Translations under genes and position numbers: made by a program
The notes under the pieces: generated by a model
Database searches by the model: none
The model's input: the letters and a program-made list of their open reading frames with translations, nothing else
Told to the model about the DNA's origin: nothing
In this document: positions 7,535 through 15,910 of the stretch, in pieces
Layout of the letters: every line of letters starts with the position of its first letter
How positions within the stretch are numbered: the stretch's first letter is position 1
DNA from: Elusimicrobiaceae bacterium
Lineage (GTDB): Bacteria > Elusimicrobiota > Elusimicrobia > Elusimicrobiales > Elusimicrobiaceae
NCBI GenBank assembly: GCA_017468055.1
Contig: JAFUJU010000022.1
Location: 1 to 47,959 of the forward strand
Direction of reading: 5' to 3'
DNA: 47,959 nt

Positions 7535-8473
7535 TTATTTTGTTTTCAAATAGTTTGTTAAACGTTTTACAATTTCCGTAGAGGCTCTACTGCCCAAACT
7601 TTCCATACTCTTTCTGACGGAATCTTCCTTGCGGCCCGTACCGGCACGGTCATGAAGTGTGAAACTGGCAAAAGTTGTGCCGGCCTGCAAGTCACGCAAA
7701 TACACAGAAGCACTGGTGGCAGCCCATTCCAACCCTTTCAACCGTTCCGATCCGTACCCGTCCACCCGAGCATCTGTTTCCACGGACAACAAAGCCGTCG
7801 GATCATTGGGACTAACTGCACTCAGTCCCATTTGGTTGACAGCATCTATCAGGCGGGCTAATAAAACATCGTTTTCTTCCCCGCGCACGATTACTGCCAC
7901 TTTAACAGAGGACAAACGGTCATGATAGAGCTTTTTATAATTTTCAAAACGTTCACTTTCATAACCGGCATGATCCTGACTGATAAAAATGTACAAATCT
8001 TGCACAATATTACGCTTTAAAATCAGCGGTTCCATGGAAAACGCAGCCCGCAAGCCGACGAATTTATCTTCTGTTGCCTGTAATTTAGAGGCCAGCGCTC
8101 CCATTTGTGCATCCAATGCATTGGCCGGTACTTGTAAAATCAGTTCAGCTGTTTGACGCTTCAAAACCGCTAAAGCAAAATAATTTTTGGGGTCTTTTTG
8201 GCTTTTGTCACGCCAAACTTTATCTACTTGGGCATTAGCCATAATATCGTTCAGCTGTTCTACGAAGTTCACTTCCGGCACGTTTTGAACGAAACTTTTC
8301 CGCATATTTTCCAATGCATTGGCGGAGGCAGCTTCTTTGGTGTTTCCTTCTCCGGCCACCACGTAGTAGGCATACTGGTCATACTTGCTCATTTGGTAGC
8401 TTATGGTGTTCTTATTCACTCCGGCACACGCCACCAACCCCAGTGCACAAAACAAAACTATCCAATTTTTCAT
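7535..8473 (-). CDS. LPP20-family lipoprotein
   Basis: 312 aa. Lipoprotein signal MKNWIVLFCALGLVACAG with lipid Cys16. An LPP20-like region follows (about 30-130: YYVVAGEGNTKEAASANALE, FALAVLKRQTAELIL), then a second domain (about 150-300) with SSVKVAVIVRGEENDVLLA and RSLES-type helices. It sits in the order lpoB-like, COG3014-like, LPP20-like, an arrangement I remember from other Gram-negative genomes, where the three proteins are thought to act together at the cell envelope. The exact function is not established. Confidence 0.75.
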   Translation of the reverse strand: MKNWIVLFCALGLVACAGVNKNTISYQMSKYDQYAYYVVAGEGNTKEAASANALENMRKSFVQNVPEVNFVEQLNDIMANAQVDKVWRDKSQKDPKNYFALAVLKRQTAELILQVPANALDAQMGALASKLQATEDKFVGLRAAFSMEPLILKRNIVQDLYIFISQDHAGYESERFENYKKLYHDRLSSVKVAVIVRGEENDVLLARLIDAVNQMGLSAVSPNDPTALLSVETDARVDGYGSERLKGLEWAATSASVYLRDLQAGTTFASFTLHDRAGTGRKEDSVRKSMESLGSRASTEIVKRLTNYLKTK

Positions 8474-8482
8474 TTTTTCCCC

Positions 8483-9793
8483 TCACTTAGCCGTACGATA
8501 ATGCAAATAAATACGGCTATTTGGTTTCACATCTACATCTTCAAATCGGTACTCTCCTACTATATTACCAAATCCGTCCTTAAAACGCAGAAGAATATCC
8601 TGCCTGCCCGGAGCCACATAAAAACGGCTCATACGCAATTGGGCCGGTAAGGTAAACCATTGGCGGGTATCTGCTTTTTCCGTAATAGCCCCTAAAAAAC
8701 TAACAAACATTTCCGCTAACTGCCCCAAGCTTTCATCAGAGGAGGCGCTTGTCATTGCGTGGCGTGCTTGTACAGCGGCGGTGCGTTTGGCTGCGGCTCT
8801 GATAGCCATGCGCAACAAAGTAGCACTTTGTTTATTTTTTAATTCTTGCTTTGCCTGTTTGGAAATATCCGCCATTAAAAGAGTGGGGTAAATTTTTCCG
8901 TCTTGGGTTAATACTTCTGAATTTTTGATGGAATACGGCTGGTCTTCCAGTACCGGATAAGACACCGTCACGCTGCTTCCCAATAGTCCGGCCCGAATAG
9001 CATTTTGAGCTTCAGGGCTTAAGCTATCAGCCGTATTTTCAGAAGAAGTACTGGACCAAAGCAACACTTCCCCCCAACCAAGCTGAAAACTTTCGCTCTT
9101 CTTTAACGGTAACAAACCGTTGGCATGCACCAGGACCACTTCGCCCCAGTTGGGCACATAATTTCCAAAAACAGATCCCTGCGCAAGCCCTCCGCCTGCA
9201 TTTTCTACCCCATAGGCCTGTAAAGCACGTGTGCGCGAAATGCGGGCATCATCTCTTTTGCCGGCAGATTCAAAAATCAAACTGGAAAAATATTGTAAAA
9301 AAGGATTTTCTTGAAAATCTTTTCTTCCGCGCTGACCGTCCAAATAATAAACAGCTTTATTGGCCTCTACCAAGGCTCCGTTTATATCCCCTCTTTGCAA
9401 AAAATTCATTGCACGGTAATAGTAGGTAAACCCTCTTTCAAAGAAAGCAGGATAATAAGGAACGGTTAAATCATTTACCAAATACTGGCCCAGATGACGG
9501 CTGACACTCTGGGTAAAAAGCTCATCTATTTTGTCTTGGGCAAGGGCGAAGCGCTCATCACTGGAAAGATATTGTGCATTATCATGCAACAAAGTGCCAC
9601 TGTCCAAATAATACAAAAGTGCATCTTTTTGTGTGTATTCTTTATCCTTGGCTTTTTCTATTTTCTCTATAGCAGCCGGATACTGCGCCGAGACTAATAA
9701 TTTATTGATTTCTTTTTTATGGCGCAAAGAAGGCGCGCCGCACGCTGAGCAGCATAACAAAACTGTCAGAAGTGTAAGATAGCGCGCCTTCAT
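8483..9793 (-). CDS. COG3014-like lipoprotein with TPR-type helices
   Basis: 436 aa. Lipobox CSAC with Cys18. The N-terminal half contains TPR-like helical pairs (LVSAQYPAAIEKIEKAKDKE, ERGFTYYYRAMNFLQRGDIN, GALVEANKAVYYL). The C-terminal half is mixed beta (VTVSYPVLEDQPY, SRFYVAPGRQDILLRFKDG, SRIYLHYRTAK) with the VLVHANGLLPLK region typical of COG3014 proteins. It lies 5 bp after the LpoB-like gene and 9 bp before the LPP20-like gene. The role is probably outer-membrane or peptidoglycan related, inferred from its partners. Confidence 0.75.
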   Translation of the reverse strand: MKARYLTLLTVLLCCSACGAPSLRHKKEINKLLVSAQYPAAIEKIEKAKDKEYTQKDALLYYLDSGTLLHDNAQYLSSDERFALAQDKIDELFTQSVSRHLGQYLVNDLTVPYYPAFFERGFTYYYRAMNFLQRGDINGALVEANKAVYYLDGQRGRKDFQENPFLQYFSSLIFESAGKRDDARISRTRALQAYGVENAGGGLAQGSVFGNYVPNWGEVVLVHANGLLPLKKSESFQLGWGEVLLWSSTSSENTADSLSPEAQNAIRAGLLGSSVTVSYPVLEDQPYSIKNSEVLTQDGKIYPTLLMADISKQAKQELKNKQSATLLRMAIRAAAKRTAAVQARHAMTSASSDESLGQLAEMFVSFLGAITEKADTRQWFTLPAQLRMSRFYVAPGRQDILLRFKDGFGNIVGEYRFEDVDVKPNSRIYLHYRTAK

Positions 9794-9798
9794 AAAAT

Positions 9799-10389
9799 TT
9801 ACCAGCTGGTCTTGCTGCGGGTGACGTATTTTTTAATTTGTTTTTGGCCGTTCCAAACAATTTTATTGCTTTCAATATCTATCAGTTTCATATTTACCTG
9901 ATAGAAAACTACAGCCTTTTTGCTTTGGGAATCTACAATAGAATTAATAATACCGGAAAGCATATAATCAGCCCCTACTTCGCGCCCGAAAGCTTTGCGG
10001 GTTTCTTCGCTGGCAAATTCATCTTGTTCCAAGCGTTCCTCACGCAGTTCCCCCCGTTCATTGCGGCTGGCCACAAACTCCACTTTGCCGGAGTTAATCA
10101 ACGCACGTTGCATTTCTTCCACAAACGTGGCCGTATTGATATGTTCCATGCTGTCATTGGTTACGCTTCCTACAATAACCACCGGTTCTTTGCCCAAGCG
10201 GGCTGCCGCCTTGGCATACCAACCGGAATTTAAACAATCCTGAATCATTTCCGAAGCCACCATTTGGGAATCTGTGTCATTCCAACGGCCGCTGACATCT
10301 TTGATTTCACGGCTGTCCATACGTTCCACTTTTGTGGCGCAAGCAAAAATAAAAGGCAAAACCAACAAACCTGCTATGATTTTCTTCAT
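9799..10389 (-). CDS. LpoB-like penicillin-binding protein activator lipoprotein
   Basis: 196 aa from ATG 10389, chosen because GGGAGGGAAAA lies just upstream and the peptide MKKIIAGLLVLPFIFACA is a clean lipoprotein signal (Cys17); a start nine codons earlier would bury it. The body matches the LpoB/COG3417 pattern: SREIKDVSGRWNDTDSQMVA near the start, VVIVGSVTNDSMEHINTATF, REVGADYMLSGIINSIVDS, and an ending in NKIVWNGQKQIKKY. In Enterobacteria LpoB stimulates the peptidoglycan synthase PBP1b; here the cognate PBP is not in the window. First gene of a six-gene envelope operon. Confidence 0.85.
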   Translation of the reverse strand: MKKIIAGLLVLPFIFACATKVERMDSREIKDVSGRWNDTDSQMVASEMIQDCLNSGWYAKAAARLGKEPVVIVGSVTNDSMEHINTATFVEEMQRALINSGKVEFVASRNERGELREERLEQDEFASEETRKAFGREVGADYMLSGIINSIVDSQSKKAVVFYQVNMKLIDIESNKIVWNGQKQIKKYVTRSKTSW

Positions 10390-10438
10390 TTTTCCCTCCC
10401 TTATTTTCCTCAGCACAAGATACCAAGGCTTCGCTTAT

Positions 10439-10467
10439 ATTGTAACAAAAAAGCCCCCTGATAAACA
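10439..10467 (-). promoter_or_regulatory. Promoter of the envelope operon, embedded in a terminator
   Basis: On the minus strand TGTTTA (10462-10467, in the hairpin loop and 3' arm of the hydrogenase terminator), 17-bp spacer, extended -10 TGT TACAAT (10439-10444). It is about 50 nt before the LpoB-like ATG. The -10 is convincing; the -35 is weak. Confidence 0.55.
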
Positions 10468-10473
10468 GGGGGC
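10447..10473 (-). terminator. Terminator of the hydrogenase operon
   Basis: Stem GCCCCCTG (10453-10460) / CAGGGGGC (10466-10473), loop of 5 nt, followed on the minus strand by T6. It is 21 bp after the hydA stop. Confidence 0.85.
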
Positions 10474-10493
10474 CCAAGTAACAAGAAAAAGGA

Positions 10494-12230
10494 TTAATCT
10501 TGGTACTTTTTAGATTTGTAGTGCGTATGCAAGAGTTCATGCGCCACGGGGCCGCCAATCTTATCCAAGATACGTCCGTACAAGGCCTGTACGCCACTGT
10601 TATCTTGAGACTTGTAAGCCAGCTCCGTATCTTCCTGATACAAGCCTTCGGCACGCGTTTTACGCAAGGACCAACCTTCAAACTGAGGTTGACCGGCCCC
10701 CGCCACACAACCGCCTTGGCAGGACATGACTTCAATAAAGTCATAATGTTTTTTGCCTTCTTTAATTTCATCTAACAGTTTGCGGGCATTTTTCAAACCA
10801 CTGACCACAGCCACCTTGATTTCAGCATCTCCGATCGTAATGGTTTTTTCTTTAAACACATCAAAACCGCGCAAACTGGTAAATTTTACACTGCGGGCAT
10901 TTTCCGGATCCAGCTCTGCCAATGCATAGCGCAAGGCCGCCTCCATCACGCCGCCGGAAGCACCGAAAATAACACCGGCACCCGTCTTGGTACCGAAAGG
11001 CATATCAAACCATTCGTTTTCCAAGTTGGCAAAATCAATACCGGCTTCTTTAATCATACGGGCCAAACCGACTGTGGTGACCACATAGTCCGTATCCGGA
11101 TTTCCGTTAACGTAAAATTCGCCGCGTTTAGCTTCGCTCTTTTTAGCAGAGCAGGGCATAACTGCCACAACTACCAAATCTTCACGTTTGCCGCCGCGTT
11201 GCTCAAAGTCTGCTTTCAACACCGGCCCCATCATCTGCATCGGAGAACGGGCAGTGGACAAGTTCGGAATAAATTCCGGAGCAAATTTTTCCACATAATT
11301 GACCCAAGCAGGGCAGCAGCTGGTTAATTGCGGTAAGTTGGTACCTTTTTTGAAGCGGTTCAAAAATTCCGTCGCTTCTTCCAAGATCGTCAAGTCCGCC
11401 GCAAAAGCGGTATCGTACACATAATCAAAGCCCAACATGCGTAAGGCAGCGGCAATTTTACCGTCCACCGGTTCGCCCGGTTTCAAGCCAAATATTTCGC
11501 CCAAACCTACACGCACCGCAGGAGCAATATGCACCGCCACTTTTTTAGCAGGGTTATTGATCGCTTTAAAAACTTCTTCAATTTCTGAAGAGTTCGGCAT
11601 CAAAGCACCGGTCGGACAGACGCGGGCACACTGGCCACAAGCCACACATTCATGGCTTTCGCCCAGTTCTTTGTTAAACGCCGTAGCAATTTTGGATTTA
11701 AATCCGCGGAATGCAAAATCAATAGCACCAATGCCTTGTACTTCATTACAAATACGCACACAGTTTCCGCACAAAATACACTTACTGTGGTCACGTACCA
11801 AAGCGGCAGAAGTGGCATCTTTGTGACTGTCTAACTTTTTGGATTTAAAGCGGATTTCCGTTACATCCATGTCTTTGGCCAATTTCTGCAATTTACAGTT
11901 ATTGGATTTGGAACAAAGAGTACAATCGTGGTTGCCGGAAGAGAGCAAAAGCTCCAAATTAATGCGGCGTAATTTGCGGATTTCGTCGCTGTTCACGCGC
12001 ACTTTCATACCATCTTTGGGAGCTACCGTACAAGAAGCCAAGATACCCATTCCTTCAATTTCTACCAAGCACAACCGGCAGGCACCATATACGGCCAACT
12101 CGGGGTGATAGCAAAAAGTAACAATATTGAATCCTGCTTTACGCACCAGTTCCAATAAGTTTTTTTCGCCTTGGATAGCTACTCTTTTTCCTTCAATGGT
12201 TACAAATCCTTGTTCTTTTTTCTCTTGCAT
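10494..12230 (-). CDS. hydA: [FeFe] hydrogenase catalytic subunit (HydA, trimeric NAD-linked type)
   Basis: 578 aa. Reduces protons to H2 with electrons from ferredoxin and NADH. Order of sites: plant-type [2Fe-2S] with C40, C51, C54, C67; His-ligated [4Fe-4S] H101, C103, C106, C112; two ferredoxin clusters C151/154/157/161 and C195/198/201/205. The H-cluster domain has TSCCPAW (C305 proton-transfer, C306 ligand), MPCSAKKSE (C360) and ExMSCQGGC (C504, C508) followed by VAGAGQP, where many hydrogenases have GGGGQP. All ligands are present, so it should be active. It lacks the C-terminal [2Fe-2S] extension of the Thermotoga enzyme. It follows the hydB stop by 1 bp. The maturases HydEFG are not in the window. 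Confidence 0.95.
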   Translation of the reverse strand: MQEKKEQGFVTIEGKRVAIQGEKNLLELVRKAGFNIVTFCYHPELAVYGACRLCLVEIEGMGILASCTVAPKDGMKVRVNSDEIRKLRRINLELLLSSGNHDCTLCSKSNNCKLQKLAKDMDVTEIRFKSKKLDSHKDATSAALVRDHSKCILCGNCVRICNEVQGIGAIDFAFRGFKSKIATAFNKELGESHECVACGQCARVCPTGALMPNSSEIEEVFKAINNPAKKVAVHIAPAVRVGLGEIFGLKPGEPVDGKIAAALRMLGFDYVYDTAFAADLTILEEATEFLNRFKKGTNLPQLTSCCPAWVNYVEKFAPEFIPNLSTARSPMQMMGPVLKADFEQRGGKREDLVVVAVMPCSAKKSEAKRGEFYVNGNPDTDYVVTTVGLARMIKEAGIDFANLENEWFDMPFGTKTGAGVIFGASGGVMEAALRYALAELDPENARSVKFTSLRGFDVFKEKTITIGDAEIKVAVVSGLKNARKLLDEIKEGKKHYDFIEVMSCQGGCVAGAGQPQFEGWSLRKTRAEGLYQEDTELAYKSQDNSGVQALYGRILDKIGGPVAHELLHTHYKSKKYQD

Positions 12231-12231
12231 A

Positions 12232-14115
12232 TTACGCTCCTGTCACCACGGCGCCGAATTTACAGGTACTCTTACAACCGCCGCATTTGATACATTTTTT
12301 AGCATCAATCACATGCGGTTTGCCTACCGCACCGGAAATAGCTTGCACCGGGCAAGCGCGTTTGCACATACCGCAACCTTTACATTTTTCCGCCACAATC
12401 TCAAAGCGGGCCAAGGCTTTACAAACACCGGCAGGGCAGCGTTTTTCTACTACGTGGGCCAAGTATTCTTCTCTAAAATGTTTCAAGGTAGAAAGCACCG
12501 GATTGGGGGCCGTTTTACCCAAAGCACACAAAGAAGCTTTCTGCACGGCTTTGGCCAAATCTTCCAAATTTTCCAACGTTTTCATGGTCGCACGGCCTTC
12601 TACAATGTCATTAAGCATGGTCAACATTTGTTCCGTACCTTCACGGCAGGGCACACATTTACCGCAGGATTCACGTTGCGTAAATTCCAAGAAGAAGCGG
12701 GCCACATTTACCATACAGGTTTTGTTATTCATGACTACCAAACCGCCGGAACCAACCATAGCACCGGCAGAACGTAAGGAGTCAAAATCTAACGGCAAGT
12801 CTAAATGTTCTTTGGTCAAACAACCACCGGAAGGGCCACCGATCTGGGCGGCTTTAAACGCCCCATGATTGACGGTACCATCATCATTAGTGGTGCCGCC
12901 GGCCACATCATCAATCACCTGACGCAAGGTGGTACCCATCGGCACTTCCACTAGGCCGGTATTGGCGATATGTCCCGTAACGGCAAAAGTTTTAGTACCC
13001 GGGCTGGTCAGCGTGCCGATCTTCTTAAATTCTTTGGCCCCCATTTCCATAATTTTAGCTACGGTAGCCAAAGTTTCTACGTTGTTGATGACCGTCGGTT
13101 TTTCAAACAAACCTTTTTGACTGGGGAACGGCGGTTTAACATTAGGCATACCGCGTTTTCCTTCCACAGAAGCGATCAACGCCGTTTCTTCACCGCAGAC
13201 GAAAGCACCGGCCCCTTCCATTACATTGATTTTAAAATTAAGACCGGAACCGAAAATATTTTCGCCCAACAGGCCCAGCTCTTCCGCCTGAGCAATAGCG
13301 GTGCGCATACGTTGTACGGCCAACGGATATTCCATACGAACGTAAATATACCCTTCATCAGCGCCGATAGCACGCGCAGCAATCATCATACCTTCAATTA
13401 CGGCATTGGGGTTTCCTTCCATGACACTGCGGTCCATAAAAGCCCCCGGGTCTCCCTCGTCAGCATTACAAATGACGTATTTTTTCGGACCGGGTTCAAT
13501 GCGGGTCAAATCCCACTTTTTACCGGTAGGGAAACCGCCGCCACCGCGGCCACGCAAGCCGGACTCTATCATCTCTTTGCAGACTTCTTCGTCTGTCATT
13601 TGCGTGTAGGCTCTCTTAGCTTGGGCATAACCGCCATGGGCAATATATTCATTAATATCTTCCGGATTAATCCGTCCGCAATCGTGCAACAAGATGCGTT
13701 CTTGTTTGGAATAAAAAGGAATTTCGGCAGTGGTTTTGCAATGTTTCTTGGAGTTCGGGTCCGTATAAAGCAAGCGGTCCACCACTTCCCCTTTTACAAT
13801 GGTTTTTTCCACAATTTCTGCCACATCTTCAGGCTTTACGTGCGTATAAAAAATGTCATTCACACTCACCAAAGGGCCGGCCGCACAGAAACCGCGGCAA
13901 CCGCTCATGCTGATATAATTTTCATGACAGCCTTTGGTAATGTTCAAGCAATAGCCAATTTTGCGGGCTTCCAATTCTTTTTGAAAGGCATCATACACTT
14001 TCATAGAACCGCCGGCAATACAACCCGTACCACCGCAGATGGTTACGCGGCCCGTTACTTTTTGATAAGCATCATTATATTCTTTGGAAATTTGTTCAAT
14101 AGTTTTCTTAGGCAT
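12232..14115 (-). CDS. hydB: NADH-binding hydrogenase subunit (HydB, NuoF-like)
   Basis: 627 aa from ATG 14115, preceded by GGAGGCCAAAA; this start overlaps the hydC stop by 8 bp, and an upstream start would extend further into hydC without a ribosome site. Domains: N-terminal thioredoxin-like [2Fe-2S] (CGGTGC, then GCHENYISMSGCRGFC); FMN/NADH-binding NuoF core (GRGGGGFPTGKKW, NADEGDPGAFMDR); NuoF [4Fe-4S] ESCGKCVPCREGTEQM; C-terminal 2x[4Fe-4S] ferredoxin (CKGCGMCKRACP and CIKCGGCKSTCKFG). This is the standard HydB layout of electron-bifurcating or NAD-dependent hydrogenases. It exchanges electrons between NADH and HydA. Confidence 0.95.
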   Translation of the reverse strand: MPKKTIEQISKEYNDAYQKVTGRVTICGGTGCIAGGSMKVYDAFQKELEARKIGYCLNITKGCHENYISMSGCRGFCAAGPLVSVNDIFYTHVKPEDVAEIVEKTIVKGEVVDRLLYTDPNSKKHCKTTAEIPFYSKQERILLHDCGRINPEDINEYIAHGGYAQAKRAYTQMTDEEVCKEMIESGLRGRGGGGFPTGKKWDLTRIEPGPKKYVICNADEGDPGAFMDRSVMEGNPNAVIEGMMIAARAIGADEGYIYVRMEYPLAVQRMRTAIAQAEELGLLGENIFGSGLNFKINVMEGAGAFVCGEETALIASVEGKRGMPNVKPPFPSQKGLFEKPTVINNVETLATVAKIMEMGAKEFKKIGTLTSPGTKTFAVTGHIANTGLVEVPMGTTLRQVIDDVAGGTTNDDGTVNHGAFKAAQIGGPSGGCLTKEHLDLPLDFDSLRSAGAMVGSGGLVVMNNKTCMVNVARFFLEFTQRESCGKCVPCREGTEQMLTMLNDIVEGRATMKTLENLEDLAKAVQKASLCALGKTAPNPVLSTLKHFREEYLAHVVEKRCPAGVCKALARFEIVAEKCKGCGMCKRACPVQAISGAVGKPHVIDAKKCIKCGGCKSTCKFGAVVTGA

Positions 14116-14590
14116 TTTTGGCCTCCGCAGCGGCAATTTCGTCAATTAATTGGCAGGCTTGGGCCGGCGTGATCTGCCCATGTACGGTTTCGTCAATCAC
14201 CATAACCGGTGCCAAACCGCACGCGCCCAAACAAGATACGCATTCCAAGGTAAACAAACCGTCTTCTGTGGTATCTTGGCCATCTTTAAGTTTCAATTTA
14301 TCTTTCACGGTATTGATTACAAAAGAAGAGCCTTTTACGTGGCACGCCGTACCATTACACACTTTAATGATATGTTTGCCTTTGGGCGTAATGGCAAAAT
14401 GGGCAAAAAAGGTGGCCACACCAAACACTTTGGCGGGGGAAATTTCTAATTTATTAGCGATATGACGCATTACATCTTCGGGTAAGTAACGGTACAATTC
14501 CTGCACCTTTTGTAATATCGGAATAAGCTTGGCGGGATCGTTGCCATGCTCTTTGAGTATTTTATCCACGGGGGCGAATCTTTCTGTCAT
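14108..14590 (-). CDS. hydC: Hydrogenase [2Fe-2S] subunit (HydC, NuoE-like)
   Basis: 160 aa, typical NuoE size. A helical N-terminus (ILKEHGNDPAKLIPILQKVQ, LYRYLPEDVMRHIANKLEIS) and a thioredoxin-fold [2Fe-2S] site with CNGTAC (about 95-100) and CLGACGLAP (about 131-139). Small electron-transfer partner of HydB. First gene of hydC-hydB-hydA. The start follows TAGGAGAACCC. The 5' leader is about 100 nt from the consensus promoter at 14699-14727 and contains a small hairpin. Confidence 0.95.
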   Translation of the reverse strand: MTERFAPVDKILKEHGNDPAKLIPILQKVQELYRYLPEDVMRHIANKLEISPAKVFGVATFFAHFAITPKGKHIIKVCNGTACHVKGSSFVINTVKDKLKLKDGQDTTEDGLFTLECVSCLGACGLAPVMVIDETVHGQITPAQACQLIDEIAAAEAKNA

Positions 14591-14630
14591 GGGTTCTCCT
14601 ATTTTTTAGAACAACTGCAAAAAGACAACT

Positions 14631-14647
14631 CGTACCGGTTAGGTACG
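14631..14647. other. Inverted repeat in the hydrogenase 5' leader
   Basis: CGTACC, 5-nt loop, GGTACG: a perfect 6-bp hairpin 41 nt upstream of the hydC ATG and downstream of the promoter. It has no U-tract and is not a Rex-type site (TTGTTAA...TTAACAA), so its role is unknown. It could be an operator or an mRNA stabiliser. Confidence 0.45.
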
Positions 14648-14698
14648 GATAAGACATTTCTATTTTAAAGTGAAACAAATAGGACTGCTTACTCCTTC

Positions 14699-14727
14699 AT
14701 TATAGTAAGCCCAAAACAAACTGTCAA
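14699..14727 (-). promoter_or_regulatory. Consensus sigma-70 promoter of hydCBA
   Basis: Minus strand: TTGACA (14722-14727), 17-bp spacer, TATAAT (14699-14704), a perfect match to the housekeeping consensus in both hexamers and spacing. It lies about 108 nt upstream of hydC. It suggests high, largely constitutive expression. Confidence 0.9.
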
Positions 14728-14756
14728 CGCAAGTTTTAAGATTTTTTAGAGAAGAA

Positions 14757-15806
14757 TTACAGCTTGATCCACAGCATAATAAAGTAGCCGCTCATCAAGA
14801 CTAAACCGGTAGGCACCGCCACACGCGCCCATTCACGGCTTTTAATGTTCAGCTTTTCGGCAGCAACGATATTGGGCAGATTCCCCTGCACCAACATACT
14901 GCCAAAAGCCGCCAGTCCGATGACCATGTACATCAAGTTCTCGGTAGTAATAGTAGGGGTTACTTCAATAGCGGCCAAAGTGGCATTGTCTATGATGACA
15001 GAGACTGCATTTGCCCAGAACAAAATCTTTCCGTTTAAATGAGCAATGGTGCTTTGGGCAAAGGGTCGCAAACCTGTGCTGATTAAATGCAAAGCCGCTA
15101 CGAACAAATAAATATGCCACGTACGGCGAAGAATGGATTTATGGTCTTCCTTATCTTCACGAATATGCATTTGCACCTGCGTATTGGCATTGCGCACCGT
15201 GTATCCGGTAGCTAATGCCATCAAAGCAATCCCCGGCACAATCCACCAGAAAAAGAGTCTAAGCACGTAAAAGAAATCCGCCTGATGCGGCCCCGCCGCC
15301 AGTTCATTATAAATTACCAGCCCCAACGGCTCTGCCAACGGAAGCAAAATAGCCCCCAGCCCAATGGCATAACAGGCATAAACGGTAACTTTGACGGTTT
15401 GTTCCCTTTCCAAATTTACTACTTGCAGCACTTCGGCCAGCACCAGGGCCGCCACCGTTACACTGCAAATACTGGACATCATACCCAGTAAAAAAACCAA
15501 TACCGCAAAGCTGTAGCGCGGCTCCAGATAGCGGAACAAAATAAACAATACGCGGAAAATATATCGGGAATAATGATTAAAAATAATGCTAACCACCAAA
15601 ACAATAAATGCCACATTTACCGGCGCATTTAGCGTTTGGTAAATAAAATCTTTGCTCCAACCGCCGGTAATCGTCACAGCCACCGCCCCTACCATTAATA
15701 GGAACAGCTCCAAATGGTTTTCTACCCATTTGGATACCAAAGGCCACACCAACAGGTTTAGCACTACCACGGCTAACAAAATTTTGGTTAGTAAAGTTAC
15801 TTCCAT
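14757..15806 (-). CDS. DUF1646-like membrane protein, putative cation transporter
   Basis: 349 aa with about ten membrane helices (LLAVVVLNLLVWPLV, LFLLMVGAVAVTITGGW, VAFIVLVVSIIF, SFAVLVFLLGMMSSICSVTV, GLGAILLPLAEPLGLVIY and others). The length, the helix-breaking SSICSVTVAALVLAEVL region in the first half, and ATLAAIEVTPT with GNLPNIVAAEKLNI in the second half fit the DUF1646 / ion-transporter superfamily, related to arsenite and Na+/H+ antiporters (recognition from memory, moderate). The substrate is unknown. Monocistronic, upstream of the hydrogenase operon on the same strand with no clear terminator between. Probably leaderless (TAAAAT 6 nt before ATG). Confidence 0.7.
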   Translation of the reverse strand: MEVTLLTKILLAVVVLNLLVWPLVSKWVENHLELFLLMVGAVAVTITGGWSKDFIYQTLNAPVNVAFIVLVVSIIFNHYSRYIFRVLFILFRYLEPRYSFAVLVFLLGMMSSICSVTVAALVLAEVLQVVNLEREQTVKVTVYACYAIGLGAILLPLAEPLGLVIYNELAAGPHQADFFYVLRLFFWWIVPGIALMALATGYTVRNANTQVQMHIREDKEDHKSILRRTWHIYLFVAALHLISTGLRPFAQSTIAHLNGKILFWANAVSVIIDNATLAAIEVTPTITTENLMYMVIGLAAFGSMLVQGNLPNIVAAEKLNIKSREWARVAVPTGLVLMSGYFIMLWIKL

Positions 15807-15864
15807 GTTTATATTTTACTAAATTCCTTCTGCAATACGATGTGGAAAATTCTGTCTATTTTGC

Positions 15865-15870
15865 TAGAAT
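15865..15870 (+). promoter_or_regulatory. Extended -10 for the Lys/Ala-rich protein gene
   Basis: TTTTGC TAGAAT at 15865-15870, with a weak -35 TGGAAA (15843-15848) 16 bp upstream. A normal leader follows, with AAGGAG 6 nt before ATG 15911. Confidence 0.55.
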
Positions 15871-15910
15871 ATAGAAGAAGTGAAAACTTATCCAATTCAA
15901 GGAGTCTTAC

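Noticed and set aside
12970-14172. 400-codon open frame on the plus strand
   Set aside because: Antisense to hydB/hydC, whose motifs are intact; composition (His, Phe, Arg rich) is a codon-bias shadow.
14631-14647. Rex-type redox operator upstream of the hydrogenase genes
   Set aside because: The hairpin CGTACC/GGTACG does not match the TTGTTAA-N4-TTAACAA type of site; it is kept only as an unassigned inverted repeat.
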